A stretch of 64,000 bases of DNA from Seriola aureovittata (Eukaryota > Chordata > Actinopteri > Carangiformes > Carangidae): contig NC_079369.1 of the NCBI RefSeq assembly GCF_021018895.1, positions 9,809,694-9,873,693 of the forward strand. The letters run 5' to 3'. The translations under genes and the position numbers were made by a program. Shown here piece after piece: positions 14,318-28,486 of the stretch. The notes beneath the pieces were generated by a model. The model saw only the letters and a list, made by a program, of their open reading frames with translations. It was not told where the DNA came from and did not search any database. The first letter of the stretch is position 1, and every line of letters starts with the position of its first letter.

Positions 14318-17273
14318 AGGTCTGTGTATGGTTGTGTGGACATATTTTTGTTAGAAACCATCGTTGTGAGGACATTTTGGCCGGTCCTCGCAACTTCAAA
14401 GAGCTGTTTGAGCCTTAAGACTTGATTTAAGGATTAAGATTAGGAATAGGTTTTTGGTTTGTCTGAGGGTTGGGGTTATCCATTTAGCTGTGATGGAGAG
14501 CTGATAATTCTTCTTTTGATTGTTCAGAGTTTATGGGTGGTCTGTTGAGCAAGGCAGCTGTGTGTTCATCATACTTGCGTTGTTAAAAAAATACTGTATC
14601 TCTCTGTGTAAGCCATTGTTATCATTAGCAAACAAAAATTAAAGGTACCCTGCGGAGCTTTCGACCTCTAGCAGCACTACAGAGCAATATTTTGGGTCCC
14701 CATTTAGTTTGCATCACGCACAAGCACAGGGGCAACATGATGCATGTTCCTACCACTGATTCGGCTGATGGCAGTAAAATGCCAAAGTGTCCGCAAAGGC
14801 ATTGAAGAAGCACAGACTATTTATAAAGATGGACTTAGCCTCCAGGACACCACCAGAAGGTTTCTGAAGAGCGGTGGGCAAAGGGCAAAGAGGTGGAGTG
14901 TGTGTGGAGTCGAGACACCTGTCACTCAAAGTGGTTTGCCTTCAATTATGTATAACTTTAAGTCGCCCAAAACCATTTTTGTATCAGGCTGTAAACATGT
15001 TTATTTCTGTTGTTAAGTTGGGCATTTTAAGAGATTGCTGCTTGGGAAGAAGGTGGCTACTAGCAAATAAAGATGCATGGAAACAGTACAGATTCAAAAA
15101 CCTTTCATAAAAATGACCTTAGCAAGAGGAAGGAAATGCATTCAACACATTTGTTAGACATCAAAGATACACACTGGGCATTTCGGTAAAAAACACTGAA
15201 TGTAAACATAACTGTTTGTTCATAAATTATTTTTTTTTAAAACTCCACAGGGCCCTTTTCAGTTCAGTATTCTGTCCAATTCTCATGAGCATCTTAGAAC
15301 AAGCAGGGTGGGATGTTGCAGTGACATACACAGTTGCAAGCATTCAGACCCAGTTAGGAGTGATGTTGTAAGGGCGTGGGACCAGGGACGCAGGGGCAGA
15401 AAGAAAGAGGTAGGATAGTGCCAGAAGCACCAGGGGCAAGTGTTGTGTTCAGCACAGAGACCATGTACAGATGTGCTGGCTCATCCTCACAAAGAGCCAC
15501 TGATGTCAGCATTGCCAACTGAAGATGCAGGCACAAATAAGGACTCTATTGTTAGCTGAGTCTTAAAACACCACCCTGAAAAAAATCTAAATTTTTGGAA
15601 GAAGGACTTTAGGCAAGAAACAGCCCCTGTTGATAACATGGTGTCTAATAATACTCTGTTACATCCGAAGTGGTATCATCGTTTCCATAAATGTCATCAC
15701 ATGATATCTATTGCTCCCACAGCCTCCTCTCCTCTCCTGTATAATTAGTGTAGCATGTTCCTTTCAGTGAGCACTACTGCAAGATGACAGTAAACTGACG
15801 AGCTCATTGAGACATACAAGAGGAGAAGTCAAATTAAAGGAGTAGTATGCCAGTTTATATGCTTCATCGCACATGAATACATATACTAATGCTTCAAACA
15901 GTGTAATTATAGTGTAATTATAAAGGGATAAAGGTGGTTATTCGAGAACTTGTTTTGGGAGATGTATGATTATTTTTTGGCTGAGGTTGTTGGGGGGAAA
16001 CGAGGTTTGAATCACCCTGCCATACGTCTGCTCTGATGTCATCCATTTGTCATGCTTCCTTCTTGTCAAAATCCCTCGGGAAACCAGCACACAAAGCCAT
16101 AAAACTCAGATGCATCACGATCGTGAGTGGAAAGTGCTTTCTAATCCTTTTTCCTGCTGATTAACGCAGCCACTGTGACCATGGGGGATGAAAAAATAAG
16201 ACAATACACAGAAACAATGAATGAAAGCAGGCTCGATAATTCTGATAATTGGGGTACGACTCACTCTTTAGAGGAAGGTTGCGCTCACTGTGACGGTGAT
16301 TACATTGATTGTTGAACACGCTCCACATACTGGATAAATTTTACATTGGGGATCGTGGTCAGTTGGGGTACGTTGTAATCATACACCTATTCAGGCTGCC
16401 TTAGGGGCTGATGATCAGAGTCATGTTCAAGTTCAGCAACGTTGTGCCTTGGCTAAAAACTCTCCCTCAGTGACTAATAAATGACTAATAAAGCAGAGCA
16501 GACACATGTCTCCAATCTAGCAGAACTCAACCCCTCTGAAACAACATGGCTATTATCCTAAGATACGCAGTTATGACTACATTACCATACAAAGCATTCC
16601 AGTCTATACTGTACCGAAAAGATCAAACCACATCATCACATAGTTGAAAGTCTATGTTGCTGTCTCCCTCAATGAATCTCTCTCCTCCTCCCTCTCTCTG
16701 GTATCATTATTTCTCCACAGACAACACCATTCCTCCATCTGATCAGCAGATGGTCTGGACACCATTATTAACTGTAATTGGTGGTAATCTGGGGCGATTT
16801 TTTATTTCGGTGACACTTCATTTTCTATAATTCTCGCCTCTCCCTTTTAAGTCACCTAAGCGTTGCGTTAAGTGCCAGAGTGAGACTGTGCTTGTGCCAG
16901 CGTTTAATGCGTTCAAGTCTTCAGAGACATGCAGGCCTCAATGAAAAGCAGATGTGCAGATGGATAGATGGTTTAAGGAGAGGAAAGGGGAGCGATCAGA
17001 GGTGTACTGTACTTAAAGCGGGAGGAGGCTATTGAGGAGGGGGTGTTGGAGAGGGAAATGGGCTGTCAGGAGTGTGATGCAAACATCTGAACCCAAGGTA
17101 CAACAACAAGCTGCCAAAACCGCAAGACAGATGCCTCTGGAAATCCATTGTGACACCTCAACTGGCCCCACTTTGGCTCCATAAATCATAACATTCAGCA
17201 CTTAAACAGTTAATAATGATCATTTTATTCCTGTCTGCCCCAATGCCCCCACCTGCCATGGTGCTCCCCCTCA

Positions 17274-17349
<76 letters not shown>

Positions 17350-20300
17350 CTTTCCTCTCTTTAAACATTAGACAGGTCAACAGATACAAGTGTGCAACAG
17401 CAGGCTGCAGGACTTTGTAGCGGGATGCCCTAGTTGTGCGTCCTGTCCGGTGCAGATGTTGTGTATTAGGGTCTAAAGCCTTTCCCGGCTTCTCTGAATC
17501 TCATAACTCATGTCTATATTTGTGTCTGCGGCATAGGCCCGGAACTTATTTGTTTGCTTAGTAATGGATGTATGATTGAAAAACCTAGGGGCATAAGTAA
17601 ATGAAAAATAACAATGTCTAGGGAGAAAGCTCCTCTTAAAGCAGGTGCGGAGCAAGGGAAGAAGGAGGGAAAAAAACTCTATTAAATTACTGTTGGAGCA
17701 GAGAAATGTCAGTGTTTTCGTAGCAGGATTACCAGTACCGGCAGACATGAGAACTTTCATGAGGATAAAATCAATTTGTTCTGGCTGATCTTAGCCACTC
17801 TCAACCAGGTATCTTTGTTCCTCCCCGTTTTCTCATGGTCAGCTTGGTCACACAATAACCTCAGATTAGCTGTTATGAAGTCAAATACAAAGAAAAAAAC
17901 CTCAGAGTGAATAGGAGGTACTCATGTGGCTCCAGAGGCATCCAGCTGCAAGCCTCGATCGTTTCTGGGCACAGCACGAAAATATCTTACATCAGCTCCA
18001 ACAGAGTAATAACATTAAAGAAATTATTATGTATATAAAAACTGAGAAACAGCTCAGAGCCCAGTCATCCAAGCAAACTTCTTTGTGGATACGACTGATT
18101 GTTTGTACTAAGTGGCTACACAGTTTTAAGTCATACTGATGACTGTGGCGGTCGGTAAATGATTAGCTCTCCAGCCTGTTAGAGAAGAGGGCACATGTTG
18201 TTGTGGGAAGCAGGCGTCCTCATAATACCAGGCTCTTCAAATGGAGCAGCACTAACCGCAGTCATGAACACAAACAAATAGTTGGCAGTCAACAGCCCCC
18301 CGAATCCCCAACCCCACCAACCTACTCCACCCACCCCATCCCTGTGCCAGGCTCGGTGCCAGGCGAAGTCTCAAAGACCAACCACTTTACCACATGGCTT
18401 AAAGAGGGGGCGCTGTAAGTAAAACCCAAACACGGGAGAGAATGTTGTGGGATTATGTGACTCCTCATGCACGCTTAGACACAAACACACACACACACTC
18501 ACAAACACACACAGACACACAAGTTGTCTTTCTTATTTCCACATACACATACACACACATCCTGAAGGGCGCTCTCTCACACACACTAAACTCTTGGAAG
18601 ATGCGCTGCATGGCTGTGGTCGTTCCTGATCACATCCCACAACTTCCTCCCAACTGTCTCAGACAATCATTGTCTCTGCTGTCCCCTCTGATTAATATAA
18701 TTAAGACTTTACACTTGTGCATGTCACCACCTGGTGGTAGCACCTTGTCACTAGTGGTGCCTTCCAGCCCATCCTTGATGAGGGCACATCTTTCAACTGG
18801 TGGTCCACAACAATGGCAAAAGACCAATTAAAAAGTATGGTCTGTGAAGAAGACAGATGTAACTGAACATCGGCTTTTAAAAACATCATTTCCTAATACA
18901 GCTCATTATCAGCTTTGTTTGTGGATGATTTCACTCAAATTCAATGATAGAGCTTTTGATGCAATGACTAATAACGCTTAATAACATTTTTAGATTTCCC
19001 TTGCTTCATTTTTCCATTTAGGACATTGTTGAAGACGTTTTAATATCATTGTGAAAATGCTTTAATACTTGTGAAATTAAATACCTACATTCTCAGCTAT
19101 GAGGGATTTAGATATAATTATCATGTTTTCATACAAATAAAAAGGCACATTTGCTCTGTTTTCAACTGACATAATGATTGAGTCACAACCTCCCCAGTTC
19201 ATGAAGCCTATTTCCTGCTCTAGGCACCAAGTATGCACAGGTTTTAATACATCTAATTATCCGATAATCAGGAAATGTGACTTACATTTCTAAGAGCTGT
19301 AATAGCAGGATGATCAATATCACTATAACTGAGAAATTAGCATAAACAGCTGTAACCACATGTTGAGATTTGATCAGAAAAAGAGAAGAGCTCAGCATAC
19401 AGAAACCCAAACTTAATCAACAGGAAATCAAAAGAAAAGGTTTCATGGTACTCGAAAACTGACCTCTGGGAAGGGGCTTTTTTAAAAAATAACACCACAG
19501 CAATGATTGATTATCACAAAAATAAGCATATCTTCTATCTTTAAGTCAAACTCTTTTAGAACATTTGTTAATATAAGAAGAATGTGCACAGTCAACAAAC
19601 CACTTGAAAGCCACTAGTAGCCACAACTCTATCCTGACAATCACTATCATAACAAGATTTTGCCCACAAATCTGTACACTGCCAGGATTAATCACAGACA
19701 ATCACAAAGTTTTACAAGGAGTCCTCAGCCAAACCACATCCTATAATTTGACAGAAAAGCCACAGAATTGTAATGGCGAAAAAGCGCACAAAGCAAAAGT
19801 CAGGCCCACAGACTAACTTGATAGACCAGCAGACTGACAAGATGTGATGCACTTGCCTGGCAGACGTGAGAGGGGCGTTTGGTTTAGTGACAGACACCTT
19901 TATAGAGCTAGTGAACAACACAGCTCCAGAGCCGGGCCAAGAGTGCTGAAACCTCGGCAAGGGATCCGGAGGTGCTTCAAAGTCGGACAAGAGGCTGCTC
20001 TGTTTGGGGAGGCGGCAGTAAATACTGGCAGAGTGATGTAGCCAGTCCAGAGTTTTGGGACTGACGACCACTCGCAGCACCACACCCTCAGAGAAAGTGT
20101 TAAGGTGAGACTGGAACACTTCTCAACTGAATCAAGTTATTTCCTGCAATAACTGAACATAAATAGTGTCACAAAGTGCTCGAAAACTTTTTAAATCAGT
20201 GTTTATTTGAAAGGTTTTAGATCCTGAATATGAGTGTGTAAATGCTACTATAAGTGTCTGTGTTTTTATCTGTGTGTGTACTTATATGTGTGTGTGTGTT

Positions 20301-23300
20301 CACTCATGAGAATAACCAGTGTATATAAATCTCCTATAAAAAATAAACATGGCGATTTAGTGCAGAAGCTGTGTTTTGTCCGTGTGCCCGCTCAAGTCGT
20401 ATCAAAACACAGCAGAGGTCCCTCTGAAACTGCAGTGAAATCAGATCCGTTTGTCAAACATCAGTATGACCTACTATTTGTCAAAATTCCTATAATAGCA
20501 TAATAAATCTATACTGTTAAGAACAGCTAGGTTAGGAAAATAACTTCTAACAGAGGTCATTTGTAATGATGGCCTTATTCTCATGTTGAATTCTATTTCA
20601 TGTGACATAGCAAAAAAAAGAGAGAAATGCAAATGCATAAAGAGACTTTTTGTATAAATTTGTCACTTCAATTATTATGATGATTCTATTTACTATTAGC
20701 AAGAATTGCACATTTGGTAATTATGTTCAAGTTCTGAAACTTGTGTATGTAAAGAATGACTTTGTTTAGCATGGGTTACTGTGCATGCGCAGTTAGTTAG
20801 ATAATTAATGTTTCTAGAATAGCAGAAAAAAAAAACCACAATCACATGTTAAGAAGGCGGCCAGCTAAGAACGGAGTAAAAAGGGTTTATTGAGAACAAC
20901 ATTATGTATAATGTATAAAAAAAAGGTAAGCTATTTCCTAACCTTCTGAGAGAAGTTAGAGGCCTTTAACTTTTGGATGGGATGGAAAAACTTGACTGAA
21001 AAATGTAGATCAATGTGAACAAGTTTTCATTTGTGTTTGATCAACAGCTTAAGTCTACAGCTATGCTAACACCTTTGCGCTAAATGCTAATGCTAGCATG
21101 GCAACACACTCACACTGACACTGCAAACATCCTAATGTCTAGTAGATATAGTGTTCACCATGTTAGTTTAGTGTGTTAGCATGTTAGCATTTGCTAATTA
21201 GCATGAAACACAAAGTATATCTTAAGCTGTTGGGGATGTCGTTATGCCAGTTTTGCAGGTTTACAGTACAGTATTTGACTAATAAAAAATGTGACCTCAG
21301 GCCTTTAAATGAAGCCAAGGGATCACCAAAGTTATTACAGTTCATCCTGAGGGGCACATGAACGTGTGCACCAAATTTCATAGTAATCCATCCACTAGCT
21401 GTTGAGGCATTTCTCTCAAATGCAGTGAGCAGGGGCTGCAATAGTCAGTGAAAATAATTTCCTCATAAATAATCGCAGATATGGAAGCATGGCTATCCAG
21501 AGCTGCCAGATATTATGCTGTCTTGCTGTAGCTCCCGTTAATAAGACTTTGTTAACCTAGCTCATCTGTGTGCCAGCGTTCATTTTGGTCTGATGCGCTA
21601 CTCACAGGACTCCTTCAGACCTCTTCAGCCAGCACCCAATATTTACAAGCAAGCTCAAATCTGTGAGAGAATTCGATTGAACACAGATGGCAGGAAATTC
21701 CTCGGAAATGACAGTGGCCAAACTCAACCACAGAACATGAGAGTATCTCCATGTAGCAGATGCATCAAGGCCCATCTGACAGATACTCTCTCGTCTTCTC
21801 ACCCAGCACCGCCTCATGCCATCGATTACACTTTGGACATGAGTGGAGATTTATATAACTTCTGTAAAACAAGTGATCAATTTGCAGCAATTACTGTACA
21901 TTTTTAATGGTTTGGAGGCAGCAGTGGGGGAGAAATAAATGAATAGTCGGGAAAACGTCTGGAGGAAAATTCCCTTGATGGTCGGTGGTCCAACTGAGAG
22001 GTTGAGTTTAAGTGTTTAATTAGATCACATTTGAATGGAACAACATTTGAAAATGATTATTTTGTTACCTACACACAGTGCAAATAACCTTCTGTTATTC
22101 TCAGAGGGGATGCTAGTTGTTTAAAACAAGGGCCAAACCAGATGTTTTGGGAACTAAAAGAGGAATCCAATTTCACTTCCTATTTCTTGGATACTTTTTG
22201 TTGTTTTAGTACAGGAAGAATAAAGGAATGCTACTTTGTGAAAAGGATCTGTTCAAAGCATGCATAGTAATTGCTTTGGCTATTGAAGTTTCCTCTTAAA
22301 GTTCAGGCCAGTGTTTCTCCGCGATGTCAACAGTGAATATTAGCTACTTGAAAAAGATTAGGGGTTAACTCACCTCCAACACGCAGCTCTACGAGGAAAA
22401 TAACTTTTTCAAAAGCCCACAATTTGCTTTGACAGTAGAGGCACAGAGGGAAAGCTTTTATTTTGATTAGATTATTGGTGTTGTTTCATATCACCAGTTT
22501 CTAGACCTTTACATTTCAGGGTACAAAGTATCCGCCTTTTGTGTCCTCAAAACAAATGTTATATTAAACACAGGACACGTGACACCACGATAAGTACATT
22601 ACAACAATGCCCGGCTATGTGAGAGAACCCGACTGTGGTAAAGAAAGCATGTAGTGATGCACTGTAAACAAATGTTTGGTTTGTCCATGAAGTGAGATGA
22701 CTTCACTTGTAGACAACATACTGTGGTTTCTCTTTTCTTTTCTTTTTTTTTTAAGAATACAGAATGTTCTTCAAATAAGCATCTTGAAATAAGGACAATC
22801 ACTCGACTTGTTTTAAAAATAATTACCCTTGATTTAATGGAAAAAAACAAATATGAATTTTTTTAATAATATATTTTTTTGACTATGTGCAACATTTTGC
22901 AGCTGTGGATACCTCTGACACACTTAGTGCACCAATAAATATTCTGTAACTGATTCAAACCAACAGCGACAAAGTGCGCTGAAGATTCCCCTAGTGCACA
23001 GCAGTAAACATCTGCCACCAAAGGGCATTAACACGGCTGTAAAATGGCGATAACCGGTGCTGGAGAGGGACCTCCTCTTTGACTCAGTGGGCACCACATG
23101 ATTCTGGGGTTTTCATAAATATACAGAATAAATAAAAGCGGGCCCCAGGTTTTCCACTGAGAAAACCTGTGTTGAGTTTCAAACCACACATACCTAAGGA
23201 AGTCAGCAATACCATTTCTTTATTGTGTAGGGAGTCCTCATTAACCAGAGGCTTTGACACTGAAGACCACCCCCCCTTCACAACCACACACACGCACATG

Positions 23301-26300
23301 CACACACACACACACTCACAAACACAGATCACACATAGAGACAGGAACATGATCTCTAGGTAATTTGAGATGGACAATCCACCAGACATTATATATCACT
23401 TCACATCAAACAGAGCTCAATAATGCTGCTGTGAGGTGGAGGAAGCCGCAGTTCATAGTCAACTCCACATCTTTCTACAACATCAGGAAGAGCCCACTGT
23501 TGGCCACCGCTTGAGCGATGATGGTATGACTCCTGAGCCCCCGCGGTTACGGGGACTAAGGCACAGTGGGGCCTGTAAAAACCCAAAATGGTACCAAATG
23601 ACACCTATGGAAACATATTCAATCTTGTGCGGTGAGAGGTCAACGCACAGCTATTTACACAGACAGCAGCGCTGTGTGTTGGAACGGACAGGGCCACCAT
23701 CAAAGAGCTTTACGAGTAAATATATTCTCACCGCGTAAGCATTTTCGATGTCCTGGCGTTTAAGTCCTCCCGTGTTTTCCCTTCTCTTGTTTAATGGCTG
23801 TAATAAGATTCCTTTTATTATGATTTCTGCTCTAGCTGCTGTTGGTTATGGCCAAAGTGAGACATGAGTTTTGTCTCAGGAATGAAACTGTTTTGGAGTC
23901 GGAACCAGTCACTCTGTTTGACTGTGGGTCTGTCCTCGCGATAACTAGGAACATTACCAGTATTTCCTGACACATGCGGGACAAAGACATGGAGGAACTG
24001 TCAACAAAAGAAAAACAATCCATCACCTGTAGACCAAGAATGTCATTAAAGGTGAGCTTACATTACATTACATACAATAAATAAGATTTCACTAGTCACA
24101 CCGGCATGGAGTATATGGCATGCATGTCATATAAAAAACACATGGAGACTAAGAAAAAAAATTACATATGTTCATATTCATTCATAATGTATGTACCTAA
24201 ATGCATATACTACATATAGACGCACACCATGTACTGTGATTGCAACATCTCAGGTTAGATTCTGGCTAGGGACCATTGTTGCATGTCATTCCCCCAATAT
24301 CGACCCTGACTTGCATCTACTGCCCAAAAGCAAATACCAAGCAAGCAGGAACGGCTCTGAGTGCTGAGTTGATTACACATCAACCTGAGTGTGATAAACC
24401 CAGAAGGAAAAAGTGAAGGTTGTTAGTTGATAGATTTTTGGATGAGGTGTGTAGCAAGAAGAAGCCTAATCAGACGATAACAAGCAGAAATAAAGAAATC
24501 ATTCTTCATATGGATCTTGGCCTCTGCCATGTGTGTTGTTTGGCTCCTCTTGGCCCAGGAGTGTAAGGGCTGAATAAAGAGGGAATCTCGAAGGGCTCTG
24601 GCCTCTACCATGTGTCAAGCCTTTCACATAACCTGGCATTCATTGTGAAGCTCTTTTACGAACCATAAAAAATATTCATTTCGCCCCTGACCTGTTTTCC
24701 AATATAGTCTCCAAACCCATAAAAGGGTTTGCTTTTCATTTATTTTTATTTGAAGAACTTTGAAATGCAAATGTTTGTTTCCTTGCAAGTAAAAATTAAG
24801 AGAAGCCATCTTAAAAGAGAAATTTGATGTGAAATATGAATTCTAGCCATTTTACATCATCCCTAACATAAACATGCGGGTTCTCAGTGCAAGTCTTTTT
24901 GTGCTGTTAAATGAGTGTACTTTGGCAGGCTGCAGTGTACATATACTGATGCTTTGCCTCTCTCGCTGGAGTCCTTCATGGCTCAGAGCTCTTGAGGCTT
25001 GTAGAAGACTGGCATCTTTACAGTGGCCTAGATTGGCCATATTCTTGTGTCAAATGACAAGTCTGGCCCTGTAAAAGTGGGCGCTGTGGTAAACTGTGCA
25101 TTTATATTTACAGCTAAAGCTATCAAGTACATGGCTAACAAGTCCTGTTGACTTTTGTTGAGTTACGGTTTTAGGGGCTTTACATTTAACATTTCTTAAA
25201 CTACTCAAATGAAAGTACATCCTTGCTAAGCTTCATTTTTAAAAATTTATTCTATTCAGTTTATAGTTACTGTTGAAGTTCCAGACTTTTATAGTTGGAA
25301 TAAAAAGCTGCATTCTTTCAAACAATAATGACTGTATTATTGCAAAAATTGTAGAAGATTTATTATTCCCAGAGTACCAAACTGTTCTCAAAAATTTACA
25401 AATAAAAAATAAATAAATAAATAAAAATCAGCTTGTGCTGGCCGCCAGTACTACACTTCCATTTTTGTGCAACCAGATATGATTGCCATTGACAATCAAA
25501 CTACCACAGATGCATAAAAATGACTCCAAAATAAACGTGAATTATTCATCACTCGCAGTAACTGCTTAAACCGTACGTACATAGTTGAATTTCACAACAC
25601 GTTCTGCATCAATGTCATTTTAAATACTTAAAATATACTTGAAGCGTTGGGACATTTCTCAAAGACAAAGCGTTACAGCACAAGTAGTGATGTTTAATTC
25701 AACATGTTCAACATGTCAGGCATGTACAAAGTCCCTCTCCGTGCCTGAGCTTTGCAAAAGTCCTGAAGTGCATGGTGTTTGTTTGGAGCTGGTCCGAAAA
25801 ACATGGCTGGGCCCACGTAAACAGTGACGGTGCATGAGAAGACGAAGCAGAATTATGTCCAATAAATGCTGACGGTACTGTTGTGAGCAAATGGACAAGG
25901 AATGTGCTTGGCAGTAAAACCAAAAGGACTTTCTTGGGAAAATGGGAAGTGAAAGGGGTTCGGTTTGATTAAGAACAGGACAGCAATGAAATCTGAACCT
26001 GGACCAAAAGGCCATCTTTCATCATTTCTACCTGTACCGTCTGCTGAAAATACTTGTTTTGCTTTTTCCCACTTTTGTTAGGTGTGATGACGCGGTTTTG
26101 TCATTTAACCAGCTGTCATCTTAATCATAAAATCATCCAATTCAGGCCTGACAGTCAAAATCTTGGCTGTTTGGTTTACATTTGTCACTGTGAATTGTTA
26201 CTTGCTGACGTGTTCATAGTGAATGCAATGTTTGATTGCGACAAATTCTTACAGTGACAAAAGAAAACATGTCAATTAGTTGCACAAGCTTTCTTATTTT

Positions 26301-28440
26301 GTTTGTGTCCCATTACCTTTATTTTTATACAGAAGTTCTTTTCTGGCTCAGGCAACAAAGCACTTCCCCTGAAAGCTATAATGAAAGATTAAACAATAAA
26401 ACTCTCTTCATTCAGTGCAGTATTTCTATACTTTTGCTCGCTTAGCAAGTGCGTATATCATTTTACCGAGAAACCCTGAAAAGTCTGTAACACAGTAGGC
26501 CTGTGTCTTCCTCTACAGGACAGCAAATACACTGTCAAACTCCATGGAGAGCAGCAGACGGCACCGGCCTGTGTAATGCTGAGGAACAAGCAGCAGGTAT
26601 TTGTTAGTCAATCAGCGTTTGAATTAAGCTAGAGGCTGAGGTTGTGTTCGGGAGCAGCAGGGCTGTTTTGACTAAGCCATCTCAGCGAGGGCCTGGTCAT
26701 GGAGACTCCCAGCATTTGTAAAAGATTAGCGGCCTGGTCCTGATGTACTGAGTTCAGGTCAGGCAGAGTGCAGGGCTCGGACGCGAGGCGAGTTTCACCC
26801 TATCTCTCCCATCTGCAGCTCTCACACAGCATATCTACTAGTCCTGGTACATGAGACACACTGAATAATGTGATTAAAGGTTTTGGAGCAGGGTTTAGAG
26901 TTCGCAGAGGGGAGATTGTACGGAAGTTGCTCCTTCAGAAAGCAGCATCACCCAGTTTGACTGACAGTCACTACGGTGATGCCACAGAGGTATTTACAGC
27001 ATATCAAGATTGTCCTTCTTACTCTATATACACTATAGTTTCCTACTTTGTGCGCCATCTGTGTACATTTGTATACCTTCTGTGTGTCATGTTTTGGTTA
27101 GTTTGTATTGCATGGGGGTGTTCTATCAGATGTGAACACTTCCAGTCAGAGTATCTTTGCTGAATAAAGGAATAACAATAGCCCACATGCTCACAGCCTA
27201 TCATTAGCCAAAAGACTAAATGAAAACCAACTGTGTGGGAACAATAAAATAATTTGTCAAGGGAGAAGGGTGCAGATAAATTCTGCAAAGCATTTTCCAA
27301 TTGGCTGAGGCTCCGGGACGCTGGGCCAAGTGCTCAGCACCTGGCTGTCACGGCTCTGACGCTGCCTAACTCATTTCAACTTTCAAACACATGCCTATTA
27401 GATCACTGTCGAGCTGAAAGACCCTGATTAGGCTTTTTATCGGTATTAGTCAACATGTGCTGTGAGCTGACTTTTTAAGGGCAAAAGTTAGATAAACACA
27501 AAAAGGAGAGAAGAGAGAAATATAGCTCTCCTCTCCTTTGCCCACTCCCTCTATAATCTGTCCACTAAATCTGTGACTCAGCTTCAGTGAGGACATACTG
27601 GGGAGACAGCCAGGTACTCATCCTAAATGTTCTTGTCAAAAACTCCTGGTGATATATAAGAGACGTTTCCTGCTACGGGAAGGTTTATTGGTTATTGAAG
27701 CTGTGTGAACCCATGTGTCCTGTCTGTGTGGATCCAAGAACCTCAACGAATCGGTTTTAAGGTGAGTGAAGCTCCTCTTGATGGGTTTTGGCTTTGTCGT
27801 AAAAGGTTGAACGCTGAGCCGGGGGAAAATGCTGTAAATGTCAAGCCAGCTAGGACAGCTACGCGCTGGTTCCCATTAGACCCAAATCTTTCAACTTCCA
27901 TTTTAACTTAACCCGCCCACCATCTCTATTAAATATGAAAGAAATGAGGCTCTGGAAGGTCCAAAAGGTGGTGTTCCAAGGCAAACATTTCATATACTGA
28001 TAAGAACAGTCATCTGCATATACACACCCACAAACACACGCACACACACACTGACCTAATATGTCCGAATGCACCGATTCATCTTTAACTGTCCCAGAGG
28101 ATTAAATGACCATAATATGTCTTTGGTGATTGATACGGTCGTTGACAAATATCAGTGGCTCAGCATTTATCTTGCCAAGTATTTAGATTTCTTACTTTCA
28201 AAAACAAAGTTGCGTGGTCAGTTTTGGAAACACGCAGCAAGTGGCTGACCAGTGTTGCAACAGATTTCATCAGCCAAAAATGCTACAAACAAAAACATTT
28301 TGCTCTGCAGCGTACTCTGCTCTAATTAGCTGGCAAAAGTGAATCTTTTAATAACTCTTCAAGGTTTTCATGTTCAGAGTTGAGGAACTTGTCCATATTG
28401 TCCTTTCACTTTGACCCAAATATTAGCAGACACAAACACA

Positions 28441-28486
<46 letters not shown>

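Noticed and set aside
18442..18831. 129-codon plus-strand frame
   Set aside because: Its first half is CA-repeat translation (THTHSQTHT) and the rest has no family resemblance.
19712..20119. 135-codon minus-strand frame in glis1 intron 1
   Set aside because: Unrecognisable sequence, no convincing donor or acceptor in phase, and chance expectation over 27 kb.
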